Shown: one piece after another, positions 30,909 to 40,943 of the stretch
Layout of the letters: every line of letters begins with the position of its first letter
Position numbering within the stretch: the first letter of the stretch is position 1
Source: Plantago major
Lineage: Eukaryota > Streptophyta > Magnoliopsida > Lamiales > Plantaginaceae
Assembly: GCA_026545765.1 (NCBI GenBank)
Contig: CM048843.1
Coordinates: 21,573,646 to 21,637,645 of the forward strand
Length of the DNA stretch: 64,000 nt
Direction of reading: 5' to 3'
Program-made: the position numbers and the translations under genes
Notes under the pieces: generated by a model
Databases searched by the model: none
What the model was told of the DNA's origin: nothing
Seen by the model: the letters and a program-made list of their open reading frames with translations, nothing else

Positions 30909-32062
30909 GTGGAAGAAGTAGAGACACCTAAAACCCCAGCTTTAGAACTGAAGGAACTCCCTAGCCACCTTATGTATGCGTACCTTGATGAGGAGAGAGC
31001 TAAACCCGTTATAATTTCTGCAAAGTTAACCAATAAGCAAGAGAAAAAGTTAGTAGAAATGCTTAAGACTAATTCTCAAGACATAGGATGGAGCATTAAG
31101 AATATTAAGGGGATAAGTTCAACCCGTTTTATGCATAAGATTTCTTTAGAAGAGGGAGCAAAACCGGTTAGGCAACCTCAACGTAGGCTTAACCCTGCAC
31201 TTCAAGAGGTGGTTAAAAAAGAATTCATTAAGTTGTTAGATAGTGACATGATCTACCCCGTACCTGATAGTAGATGGGTGAGCCCGATTCACGTAGTTCC
31301 TAAGAAGTCCGGAATCACCGTAGAAAAGAATGAGAAGGGAGAGTTGGTTCCGGTTAGGAAAACTACTGGTTGGCGCATGTGCATAGACTATAGGAGATTG
31401 AATGCTGCCACTAAGAAAGACCATTTTCCTCTTCCTTTCATTGATGAAATGTTAACCGCCTTGCTGGGCAAGAATTCTATTGCTTTTTGGATGGACTTTC
31501 AGGTTTTTATCATATTCCAATAGCAGTGGAAGATAGAGAGAAGACGACGTTCACATGCCCCTTTGGAACTTTTGCCTACAAGAGGATGCCATTCTGATTA
31601 TGCAACGCACCTGCTACCTTCCAAAAGTGTATGCTCTCGGTGTTTTCAAACATGATCCAAGACTTTGTTAAGGTATTCATGCATGATTTTCTTATTTTTG
31701 GGGATTCATTTGATGATTGCTTAGATAAGCTTGATAAAGTTCTCAAGAGGTGCATTGAATGTAGTTTAACTTTATGTTGGGAGAAAAGCCATTTTATGGT
31801 TAGAGAGGGCATAGTACTTGGGCATGTTGTCTCTAAGAGAGGAATTGAGGTAGACAAAGCCAAACTTGATGTAATTGTTAACCTTCCCCCTCCCACTTGT
31901 GTGAAAGAGTTGGTAGCTTATCTTGGTCATGTTGGTTTTCATCGTAGATTCATTCAGGATTTCTCTAAAGTTGCTAAAAGTCTAAGTAAACTTTTGGGGA
32001 AAGATGTCCCATATGTTTTTGATGATGATTGCATGAAAGCTTTTTCAACTCTTAAGGAGTGA
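30909..32062 (+). pseudogene. Athila-2 reverse transcriptase, frameshifted, altered active site
   Basis: The first part (30909-31523) carries L-L-D-S-D-M-I-Y-P-V, W-V-S-P-I-H-V-V-P-K-K, G-W-R-M-C-I-D-Y-R-R-L-N and F-P-L-P-F-I-D-E-M. A shift around 31500 and a stop near 31598 break the palm. The second part (31631-32062) has F-M-H-D-F-L-I-F-G, where the family normally has F-M-D-D. The first catalytic Asp of the motif is therefore His. It then has G-H-V-V-S-K-R-G-I-E-V-D-K-A-K and Y-L-G-H-V-G-F-H-R-R-F-I. It is clearly Athila-type, and inactive. Confidence 0.9.
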
Positions 32063-32116
32063 TTAATTTCAGCACCAATTGTTTCTGCTCCTGATTGGAA
32101 TCTACCTTTTGAGATT

Positions 32117-32479
32117 ATGTGTGATGTATCCGATTATGCTCTAGGAGCTGTTCTTGGTCAGAAAATTGATAAGCATTTTTGTGTGATTTATTATGCAAGC
32201 AAGACTATGAATGATGCTCAGATTAATTACACCACTACTGAAAAGGAATTCCTTGCTGTAATCTTTGCTCTTTATAAGTTTAGATCTTATTTGAAAGGCT
32301 ATAAAGTTCATAGTGATCATGCGGCCTTGTGCCATTTGATTGCCAAAAGTGATTCAAAGCCTAGACTGATTAGATGGGTCTTGATGCTCCAAGAGTTTGA
32401 TTATGAGATTGTGGATAAATGTGGAAAAGAAAATCTTGTTGTTGACCATCTATTTAGGTTGATTGGATGTCCTGAGTAA
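32117..32479 (+). pseudogene. Athila-2 RNase H
   Basis: This 120-codon segment has [19 protein letters not shown] and [14 protein letters not shown], then S-D-H-A-A-L, all in the normal order for gypsy RNase H. A stop (32060-32062) separates it from the RT and another ends it at 32477. The catalytic Asp, Glu and Asp residues appear to be present. Confidence 0.88.
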
Positions 32480-32506
32480 GATAAGTCTGGAATCATACCC
32501 GACGAC

Positions 32507-33421
32507 TTGCCCGATGAACGACTGATGGTCGTAAGGGTAAAGCCTTGGTATGCAGACATTGCTAATTTTCTGGTTGCAGGTTCATCATTCCAATATTCCT
32601 CACCAAGCCAAAAGCAAAATCTAGCCATCACTAGCAGGAATTACGTATGGAAGTATCCACATCTCTATAGGATAGGAGCTGATGAGATATTAAGGAGGTG
32701 TGTACCTCATGAAGAACCCGAGGGAATCCTGAGTTTTTGCCACGAAGGAGAAAGTGGAGGACACTACAGTGGTAAGAAGACTGCACTAAAGATATTCGAG
32801 GCAGAATTCTATTGGCCATCATTGCACAACAATGCTGAGGATTTCACAAGGAAGTGTGATAGATGTCAGAGAAGTGGCAACATAGGTAAGAGGCAGGAGA
32901 TGCCCCTGGTTGGTATTCTTGTTGTTGAACCTTTTGATGTATGGGGAATTGATTTCATGGGTCCTTTCCCTATTAGTTTCGGATACGAATACATACTTGT
33001 TGTTGTTGATTATGTTACAAAATGGGTGGAAGCAATTCCTACGAAAACTAATGATGCACAGGTTGTAGTCAAGTTTCTCCATGAGCTTTTTAGCAGGTTT
33101 GGGATGCCACTAACCATCATTTCTGATGGGGGGAAGCACTTCGTTAACAGGCCATTCACTTCGCTGATGCGAGAATTCGGTATCTCACATCGTGTCGCAA
33201 CCCCCTACCATCCTCAAACTGCGGGACTAGTAGAGGTCAGAAACCGACAGATAAAGAAAATCATGGAAAGAGTTGTAAAGCCTAATAGAAAAGACTGGTC
33301 GAAAAAGATTCCAGGAGCACTTTGGGCGTACCGCACATGCTTCAAGACCGTAATAGGAACAACTCCTTTCAGGATGGTTTGTGGGAAGGCGTGTCATCTC
33401 ACAATAGAGTTGGAAAAATAA
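32507..33421 (+). pseudogene. Athila-2 integrase (zinc and catalytic domains)
   Basis: The open frame of 304 codons begins before the zinc domain. H-E-G-E-S-G-G-H-Y and C-D-R-C-Q-R supply the HHCC pattern. The core has W-G-I-D-F-M-G-P-F-P (first Asp), I-I-S-D-G-G-K-H-F (second Asp) and P-Q-T-A-G-L-V-E-V-R-N-R (Glu). The family more often has S-D-G-G-T-H-F and G-Q-V-E. It ends at a stop at 33419-33421 after H-L-T-I-E-L-E-K. The C-terminal part continues in other frames to 33848. The catalytic residues are intact, although the element as a whole is defective. Confidence 0.92.
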
Positions 33422-33424
33422 TCT

Positions 33425-33848
33425 TATTGGGCGATTCGAGAGCTCAATATGGATATGCAAAAAGTAGGAGAGAAAAGGTTCCTCCAGCTAAGTGAACTCG
33501 AGGAGATACGGCACAGAGCCTTTCAGAACGCGAGATCTATAAAAACAACACCAAGAGATACCACGATCGCAAGATTGTGAGGAAGGAGCTGGTAAAAGGT
33601 AACAAGGCACTTCTTTTTGTAATTCGCGTATGAAATTTTTTCCAGGGAAACTGAGGAGTCGATGGGAAGGACCTTATGAGATAGTACAAGTGGCACCACA
33701 TGGTGCTGTTGAACTCTTGGACTACAAGACAGGGAGAACCTTCAAGGTGAATGGACAAAGGGTGAAACCATACCTCGACTCGTACCAACAAGCTCATAAA
33801 TTGGATGGGTACGATCTAGAACCATTGGAGGAGCTTCAATCTTCATGA
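33425..33848 (+). pseudogene. Athila-2 integrase C-terminal domain
   Basis: After the stop at 33421 the same protein continues with broken frames: L-N-M-D-M-Q-K-V-G-E-K-R, then L-Q-L-S-E-L-E-E. The open stretch 33630-33848 has [13 protein letters not shown] and V-N-G-Q-R-V-K-P-Y, the usual end of this family. No chromodomain is visible, in line with the Athila lineage. Confidence 0.85.
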
Positions 33849-35261
33849 ACAGATTCGTGAGTAATTCCCTTGTATATACTTTTCATTTTTCTTCTCTTCC
33901 TTTTATTTTATAAACAAAAAAAAAAATTCCAATTATTTGGGGCTACCACCCGCTCTACTGCACGCGACGGCAGAGAGTTGTTGACAACTCTCTGTGTCGT
34001 GATTCAGCGCCGACCACCCCAACAGTTAGGGTCGCCTGAAATTGAGCCATGATCGCACTGGGTTGGGGCGGTCGCCCCACCCCTTAAAAAAAAATTTAAT
34101 AAAAAGACAAAAAAAAATTATGCTTTCCTTAATGTATTTTTCAGTTATTCACTAACCTTTTAATCAGTCATTTGTCTAGTTGATCTTTTGTTTAGGTTCC
34201 TTCCTTTCTTCTCCAAATCGCCTTTTTGCACGAGACGTGCAATCGCTCAGTTTGGGGAGGGAGCATTAGAATGCAAGGAACGGTTTCGGTATCTTTTCTT
34301 CTTTTCTTTATCGTTCTCCTTAGTAGTGGTCGGTGAGCCACATAGGTTGCATGTTCCTACTTGTGGCTGGTGTGCCTTATTTTTAGATTCTTTTGGCCTA
34401 CCTTTTTTGGTCTATTTTCAATTTTTTTTAGTCAAACTACTTGGTTGAACGTCCTTTGTCTGTGACAAACTCTTCTGATGCTTATGGTTTGTGTAAAAGC
34501 TGATTAGTAGTGGTTGTCAAGTTTCAAATTTGTCAAGTTCGTTTCCCTTGTAAATAAAAAGTTTGGTTATCTTTGTTGTCCAAAAACCTGTAAGGAGCCT
34601 TTTGTTATGTGTGCCTCCTGGGATGTGCAATTTCTTTTAGAGTTTTTGCGCCATTTCATACTTATGTGTGTTCTGATTAGATGGAAATGACAAACGACAT
34701 TGCTTTGCACTTTTGATACCCTTCCAAACCCATTCTAAATAATAGGTTTGGGGAGGGGATTTCTATTTTTGTGACTAATTGAGAGATGTGTGGTTCTGAT
34801 TTCTGTTCCCAACAAAAATGATTTTATTGCAAAGATGAGCTCGTAGTGTATCTATAGTCTTAACTGATCACCGAGGTCGTGTTGGTCATGTTCAAATACT
34901 TCCATATATTGGCGTGGCCTTTTATCAACCATATGACCGTGAGGTTGATGACATGTAGCTAACTGACACGCACAAAAGTGTAGACCTTCGGTAAAATGGA
35001 CACTAGCAAAAGTGAAGCCAAAAGATCCCAATGAGGAAAAATAAAGTACACTAGTTACTCAAACCCCAAGTTGTGAGTCGTGTGGAATCCCTTGCCTGCA
35101 TAAGCAAAAGCTTTGGAATTCCTTAGAGCTTGTCACTTACAAATGTAGATTCTGTACTTGGTAGTTTGACTCGTTTCTTGTTTTAGTTGTTTTTGTGTTA
35201 GGTTTCTTTTCTAGGTTTGTAGTTTGCTCGAGGACGAGTAAAGGTTCGGTTTGGGGAGTTT
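33849..35261 (+). other. Non-coding 3' region and purine tract of Athila-2
   Basis: I see no env-like gene in this 1.4 kb. One GGGGCGGTCGCCCC palindrome at about 34066 is the same as those in the LTR. The last bases, GAGGACGAGTAAAGGTTCGGTTTGGGGAGTTT in broken form, include the likely polypurine tract (about 35251-35261). The same block, inverted, lies at 42224-42260 in Athila-3. Confidence 0.8.
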
Positions 35262-36635
35262 TGATGAGGCATTTTTAGGACACCTCATCATGTTCTTTTC
35301 ACCTTCTTTTTACTAACTTTTAGATTAGTTTTTTTATTTCCTTGTATTTTGTACTTTGTTTGTGTTTCTTGTGTTTCCACCCTTGATCCCAGGTTTTAGG
35401 TGTTTTTCATGAAGAAATGGAGTCAAAAGATGCATTTTGATGCACTATCTCGGAGAGCACAAGCTCCAAGACTCCAAATAGGTGCCACGAGGGTTCCCGA
35501 ATAGCCTAACAGATCAAAGACGGAAGAAATAAGCGAGATCGAGCCCGATTGGAAGCGGGACAGTCGCCATAGTCCCTGCATGCGAGGACAGAAACATTGT
35601 CGTGCCGAAGACTAAGGGGGAGACCTCACGCTCTGGACAGGGCGGTCACCCCCTCTTGTTGGGGCGGCCGCCCCAACCACCAGGCGACCGCCCGCTCTCT
35701 GGGGGGCGGTCGCCCGGGCCATGTAACTCCCTTCCACGCGTTACATTTTATGTCTAATTCCATTGAAAACTCCATATCTTGTAATTTGAATGATCACTTT
35801 TTCAATTCACCAAATTGTTGAGGGGTTAGGAGGTTCCAGGATCATCCTTCTTGGAGATTGGATCATGTCTAGCAATTGGAGCGTCTGTTTGCTCTGTTTC
35901 TCTGTAACTTTGTATACTGCTATATTTCACCATTATTATCATATGGAGCTTTATATATTCTAAGTTATTCGGTAAATCTGTATCGTTTCCCTTTCTCTAT
36001 TGCATTGTATGTTTATGATTTTGATCTTCATATCTCTTGCCTGTGACAACATAAGTATGAGTAGCTAAACAAAATCCATGGGATGGTGGTGAATTCTAGA
36101 GCATGCTAGTATAGGACTTTGGATGATTTTTTATTACTGTCTATTTGATGAACACTTGCGAATAGTTTAGGATAGTTCAAAGTGCCAGCAATCGTTTGCC
36201 CAAACCCGATTTACAAGAGGGATTCGCACCCTTATGGTTAAATGCGGTTTACGCCCATCACTTTCGACTCCAAACTACAACAAGTAGGATTGACAACTCT
36301 ACTACGTTGATTAAACGTTTTCACTTTCAAAGTGTCAAAGTAATGCATTGAATTCCTTTACTAGCTAGCTCTTGATGAAACCACCACCCCATGTCTCCTT
36401 TAATTGATAACAACTTCGTGTTTGTTGTATACCAACAATGGTGATTGCGAAAGAATAGAATTGGAGGTAGTAAGACGCAATTCTTAGACAAACTAATAAT
36501 TTTAAACACCGACAAGCTTAGTTAAGTCCTTTGAGAATGACACTCGGGGCAACTTATCAACTCACTACGTGCTTTTGTGACTGAACCTTCATATTGATCT
36601 TGGCTTATAAATTAAGGACTTGATTTGACGCATCA
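35262..36635 (+). repeat. 3' LTR of Athila-2
   Basis: It has the same ends as the 5' LTR. Its GC-rich segment at about 35560-35720 includes a GGGGCGGCCGCCCC palindrome. It is followed by the target duplication TTTGC at 36636-36640. Confidence 0.95.
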
Positions 36636-36640
36636 TTTGC

Positions 36641-36661
36641 TAGACTAACATACTCAGTATA
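36641..36661 (-). repeat. Last 21 bases of the inverted copia LTR fragment
   Basis: TAGACTAACATACTCAGTATA is the reverse complement of LTR sequence like 36762-36785. It continues 27760 across Athila-2. It abuts the start of copia B, so the two LTRs meet head to head. Confidence 0.7.
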
Positions 36662-38251
36662 TGTAAGGAATATCTGTTTAGATTTTGATCAGCAACCTAA
36701 TGACTTATCTTAGCTCAGAAAGGTGGTTAGTACTCTTGGTTCACTTGAACACTGTAAAAGAGGAAAATCACTAAGTATGATAGTCTAGCAAATCTTGTAT
36801 AGGATGTTAGGTCTCTGAATGTAATTTTTTATTTCTCTAAAGAAGACCAAGAAGAGGGCATCCAGCAGGAGAAGTTCAACGGATTTGAAGATTTGAAGAC
36901 TGCTCAAGTTTGTTGAAGACAAAGGTTATCAGATACCTATGTCCAGATATCTCGAAGAAACTAGTGTTTTTCAATAAACAATGTTGCAAAAGATATCTGA
37001 GAATGCAAGGTTTCTAAAAACGAGGAAAAGTGCCCACAGATATCTACACTCAGATACCTTGGATAAAGATTATGTTTTCGAGAAACAATATATTTTTAAC
37101 AAGTGGTATCTGGAGTTATGATAGTCTCTGGAAAAGGACGTGCAAAGCTTCAGAAAGCATGCATAGTTCCGTTGACACTACAGGACAAAGTATAGTACAG
37201 TGCATTAAATGCGCGGACAGAAATGTCTGAACAAAAATGGTAGTCTCTAAAGAAGAAGTCAAACGTACAACAGTACTATACTCAGATATCAATAGTTTGA
37301 ATTTGAATTAAGCCTAACGGATACTATTCAAATGGCACTCAAATTCATCTATAAATATCAACACTTAGAATGCTTGAGAACACACACAGAACTTACACCA
37401 AGAACACTGAATACTCACAGAAGCTCTCTCAAGCATACTACTTACCTTCAAGCTTTATGTTGCGACCAAAGCTCTTGATTCTAAGTAGCACAAAAGTTCT
37501 AAGTGTCCTGATCCTTAACAAGCATTGTTATCTGTGAAGGAGTTGAATTAAGATTTCATATCTGAGATTCATTCTCTTGAACACTTATCATAGACTTGGG
37601 TCAGTAAAGAACAAGATACCATACATTGAAAAGTGTATTAAGTATACTTGATTCATAGAGCTATCTGTAACTTAACAAGTTATTAAAGAAGCTCACCTGA
37701 CAAACTACCTTAACCAACACCTTAATCGGCGTGGAGTACAGGAAGTACTTAGTTTGGGAAACTAAGGAATAACTCCAAGGTTACTGAGCATAGGAAGTAC
37801 TTAGTTTGGGAAACTAAGGAATAGCTCAGAAGGTTTCTGAGTACAGGAAGTACTTGGCTGAGAAAGCTGGGGAATAACTCAGGGGGAACACTTGGTTGGG
37901 AAGCTAGTGTATTTAGGAATCGAGAGAAGATATTTGTAAGGTTAACTCAATTATCTGTCTTAGTGGATTCTAGGTCTGAGAAAGGCCAAAGTGAATTAGT
38001 TGAAGGATTACGCCACCTTCAGACACCACTATAAAGACTTGTGTTATTTACTTTCTGCAATTTATTACTTGCTTTATTTATTTTGCTAAGTATTTACACA
38101 TATCTTGCTGAGCACGTGCACTTATCACAAAAAGTCTTCATCTCTCTGAAAATAAGTATCAGATATCTGAGAAATTGTGTTTATCGACAAAAGTTTGAAA
38201 AAGACTATTCACCCCCCCTAGTCTTTTATTTTGCCGTTATCTGGACCAACA
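36662..38251 (+). repeat. 5' LTR of Ty1/copia element B
   Basis: The LTR starts TGTAAGGAATATCTG and ends CTGGACCAACA. It matches copia A's LTR throughout. A 52-bp hairpin repeat (three units) is at 37739-37890. A perfect primer binding site follows, and the LTR is 1590 bases. Confidence 0.85.
37739..37890 (+). repeat. Three-unit hairpin repeat in copia B LTR
   Basis: The units start at 37739, 37790 and 37843 with AGGAAGTACTT. Units 1 and 2 contain the perfect inverted repeat TTAGTTT-GGG-AAACTAA. Unit 3 has a TTGGCT stem. Confidence 0.85.
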
Positions 38252-38253
38252 AG

Positions 38254-38265
38254 TGGTATCAGAGC
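38254..38265 (+). promoter_or_regulatory. Primer binding site of copia B (tRNA-iMet)
   Basis: TGGTATCAGAGC lies two bases after the LTR and is the canonical plant copia site complementary to initiator tRNA-Met. Confidence 0.95.
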
Positions 38266-38369
38266 AGGAGGTTCCCAAGCCTTCTGCACTGAACCTAGAT
38301 CCCAGATAAGTGCCCACTAACTGTTTTTCACCTACACTTGATTTGTTTGTTTAGTGTGTTTGCTGCAGG

Positions 38370-39518
38370 ATGTCTTTAAGTGACGCCCCAATTCTCAAGC
38401 CAGAGAATTATGAGAAATGGAAGAACAACATGATGCTCCACCTAGAAGCCATCAATGACGAAATGATCGACGTGATAAAGAATGGCCCCATAGTCATTCA
38501 ACAACTCAAGCAGGTCATGGAGGTTTCTAATGGTAGAGACAGAGAACAAAGTGATGGGTCTTCACAGACGTCGTCAACCAAAGGGGAGACCTACCAACAA
38601 GTTATTTACGAGCCAAAGCCCGAGAGCTCGGATATCGGAAGATGCCAAGAGAAATCGATTGGATGGTCGCTCGCAATATCATCATACGTTCTACTCAAAG
38701 GCACATACAAAGGTAAACTGTGGGTGCAAAACGAAAGTGGTCCGCAACCGATTGAGGAAATCGTCAAGACCGAGAAAACAAAGGAAAATAAGTTCGTTGT
38801 TTTGATTCTCAAATTCCAAAACTTTAAACAAGGTCCCACAGAGACTCTTGAAGAACTAGATTTCCGGTTTACAACACTCATGAGTGGCATGGCTGCACTT
38901 GGTGAAAGTAATAGATATACCCAACCAGAAAAGATTAAGACTATTGTGAGAAGTCTAAATCATAACTGGGAGCATACAAAGTTTTTCTACTTTAACCAAG
39001 GAATGCCAGATATCACTCCAGTTGAACTTTTCTCTCACCTTGCCACTGTTGACAATGAGACAACTCAAAGAGAACAAACAACTGAAAAGTTGCAGAATGT
39101 TGCTCTAGTTGCCCAAGGAACTTCTGAAAATAAGGAAGGCAAGGAGGTAACTGAGGAAAATGCTCTTGTTGTTACGCAAATGAGAAAATATGTCAGTCGG
39201 GAGATTGAGAGAAGAAAAGCTAAAGAGAAGCTGAAAAAGCATCTAGGCTCAAATTATCATCAGTACAAAAATATGCAACTGTCTTGCTCGCTAAAAAAGC
39301 CGGCTCAGAAAGCATCTAGTACTGAGGAAGCAGAAATCAGAAACGATATCTGTTTCTATTGTCAGAAACCTGGTCATTTCAAAAAGGATTGTCCTGCCCT
39401 CAACAAGCTAAAGACAGGTGACAAGAAAGATAGAAGAAACTTCAAGAGAGGTCAGAGAGCTCTGCTCACTGAGGAAAGAAAAGAAGATACAAATCCAACT
39501 GGATGCTCTAGACATTGA
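38370..39518 (+). CDS. Copia B gag, N-terminal 382 codons with zinc knuckle
   Basis: The frame starts M-S-L-S-D-A-P-I-L-K-P-E-N-Y-E-K-W, the usual beginning of copia gag. A UBN2-type core (E-E-L-D-F-R-F-T-T-L-M, K-T-I-V-R-S-L-N, W-E-H-T-K-F-F-Y) lies at about residues 160-235. A CCHC knuckle C-F-Y-C-Q-K-P-G-H-F-K-K-D-C is near residue 330. Compared with copia A, residues about 85-125 are read from another frame, so a compensated pair of shifts replaced that segment without closing the ORF. Near 39480 a further shift ends this frame, and gag continues in 39418-40269. The role is RNA packaging and particle formation. Confidence 0.85.
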   Translation: MSLSDAPILKPENYEKWKNNMMLHLEAINDEMIDVIKNGPIVIQQLKQVMEVSNGRDREQSDGSSQTSSTKGETYQQVIYEPKPESSDIGRCQEKSIGWSLAISSYVLLKGTYKGKLWVQNESGPQPIEEIVKTEKTKENKFVVLILKFQNFKQGPTETLEELDFRFTTLMSGMAALGESNRYTQPEKIKTIVRSLNHNWEHTKFFYFNQGMPDITPVELFSHLATVDNETTQREQTTEKLQNVALVAQGTSENKEGKEVTEENALVVTQMRKYVSREIERRKAKEKLKKHLGSNYHQYKNMQLSCSLKKPAQKASSTEEAEIRNDICFYCQKPGHFKKDCPALNKLKTGDKKDRRNFKRGQRALLTEERKEDTNPTGCSRH

Positions 39519-40269
39519 GTCTGATTCTGAGGATGAAGACTTAGATGATTCCACACTGCCTTCTCCAGAAATGTACGGTGTTTCTCATGAAGTGATTGAC
39601 TTTGGTCAAAAGAAGAAAGAAGTTTGTGGAGTGGTTGAAGAAATCTTCCCAGATATCTCCAACATTCAACCATGTCTAATGGCTGATGAGGTAACACATA
39701 CTTCTTGTTATACTTATGAAAGTGATGAGGAAGGAATCAAAGATCTGGAACATCTCAGAATAGAACTTGATCTCTACGAAAGAGAATTTCTAATGGTCCG
39801 AACTAGAGCCGAAATTCTTGAAGAAGAAAAGAATTCTCTTGTAAACGAAAGTTCACAATTACTCAAGATATCTGAGACAAAGGATGCTGAAAATGCATTT
39901 CTCAAAGCTCAGATATCTGAGACAGAAAAGTCACATAAAGAAGCATTGGCCAAACTCCAAAAGAAATGTGAAGATCTTCTTTCTGAGAATGAAGAACTCA
40001 AAAAGAAAGAACTATCTTTTCAATCTTATGCCAAAGCTAGTGACACTCTTACTGAAGTACAATCTTATTTAAGACATCCTTTAGAAAAGAGAGGACTTGG
40101 GTTGAACACACAAACAGGTAGTTCTACCACTCTGAATAAGAGCGATGAAAGAAGAACATTTGTCAGTACTCAGCAAGGTGGTTCCCAAACAATCTATAGC
40201 ATTGGTCAGAAAGCTAAGGTTGTTGACAAAGGAAAGGCAGTTGCGACCAAACCTTTGTGGGAAAAATAA
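39419..40269 (+). pseudogene. Copia B gag C-terminal extension with coiled coil
   Basis: The frame after the shift near 39480 begins with an acidic stretch, D-I-E-S-D-S-E-D-E-D-L-D-D. It is followed by a long Glu/Lys/Leu-rich region (about residues 110-205 of the 283-codon frame) that looks like a coiled coil. A Ser/Thr-rich tail ending in L-W-E-K follows. There is no enzyme motif. A gag this long points to the SIRE/Maximus type of copia, which is an inference. The apparent Met at 39418 is not a real start. Confidence 0.65.
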
Positions 40270-40943
40270 GTCCCAAGGAAAATTGTTGGGAATGTTTCTG
40301 AAAAGAAACATAACACTGAAAAGTAATCACCCACAGTGTTATGTCTCTCAGGAAGGAAGAATTGCAGGAGCTAGCAAATTCTCCTATGTCATGTTTTCTG
40401 GAAAGAAAATAGACTACCCAGAGACTAGCAAAGATGAGAACTCAGAAAGCACCAGGTGCTCGAAATGGCATTGGCTATAAAGCCATCGGGAAACAACTTG
40501 CTCGTGAGTAAAAACAAGAGCAAGAACGATGGTTAAAGGCTAGAATTGCTCACAACAATTATCAGAAGTGGAAGATGAGTCAAGCCACTGAAAATCTGAA
40601 TGCCAGGGCTAGAAGAAATCTAGCTAGGAAAGATAAATTTGCTGAGAAGCAGACTCAGAAACCTGACAGGTATCTGAAAGCACCAAATGGAGCACCAAGG
40701 AAGAAAATAGTTCTTAATAACAATGATACTAATCATTTAACTAGAATTCCTCCTTATGTTCCTGTTAGACAAAAGAATGTTACTAAGAAATTCATTAAAA
40801 AATAGATTCCTACTGGAAGATTCTTTAGACCAGATGGTTCCATTGTTGGTATGAGAACCTAATCCCCTGTTTCCTGCTGTGATGATGGACCAATTATTAG
40901 ATTTGCTGGAGGAGATGAAAATCCAACCATAGGATTTGGCAAT
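40270..40943 (+). pseudogene. Copia B gag tail, degraded, ending at Athila-3
   Basis: Broken frames continue (for example 40575-40805, with N-A-R-A-R-R-N-L-A-R-K-D-K-F). A last stretch, G-R-F-F-R-P-D-G-S-I-V-G-M-R-T, precedes 40860. The sequence stops at 40943, where Athila-3 begins (TGATGTGCTC). Protease, integrase and RT of copia B are not in the window. Confidence 0.6.

Larger units (their letters stand above)
27766..36635 (+). mobile_element. Athila-2: complete-structure Ty3/gypsy retrotransposon (TSD TTTGC)
   Basis: Two LTRs of 1365 and 1374 bases flank a 6.1-kb interior. TTTGC duplications lie at 27761-27765 and 36636-36640. The interior has a tRNA-Asp-type primer site, gag, protease, reverse transcriptase, RNase H, integrase, a 1.4-kb non-coding 3' part and a purine tract before the 3' LTR. 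The RT block with L-L-D-S-D-M-I-Y-P-V and K-K-S-G-I-T-V-E-K-N, the primer site and the long LTRs fit the Athila lineage. Several frameshifts and stops make it inactive. The LTRs differ at many positions, so it is not recent. Confidence 0.93.

Noticed and set aside
38254..38265. tRNA-like sequence TGGTATCAGAGC
   Set aside because: It is a primer binding site complementary to the tRNA 3' end. No cloverleaf can be formed around it.
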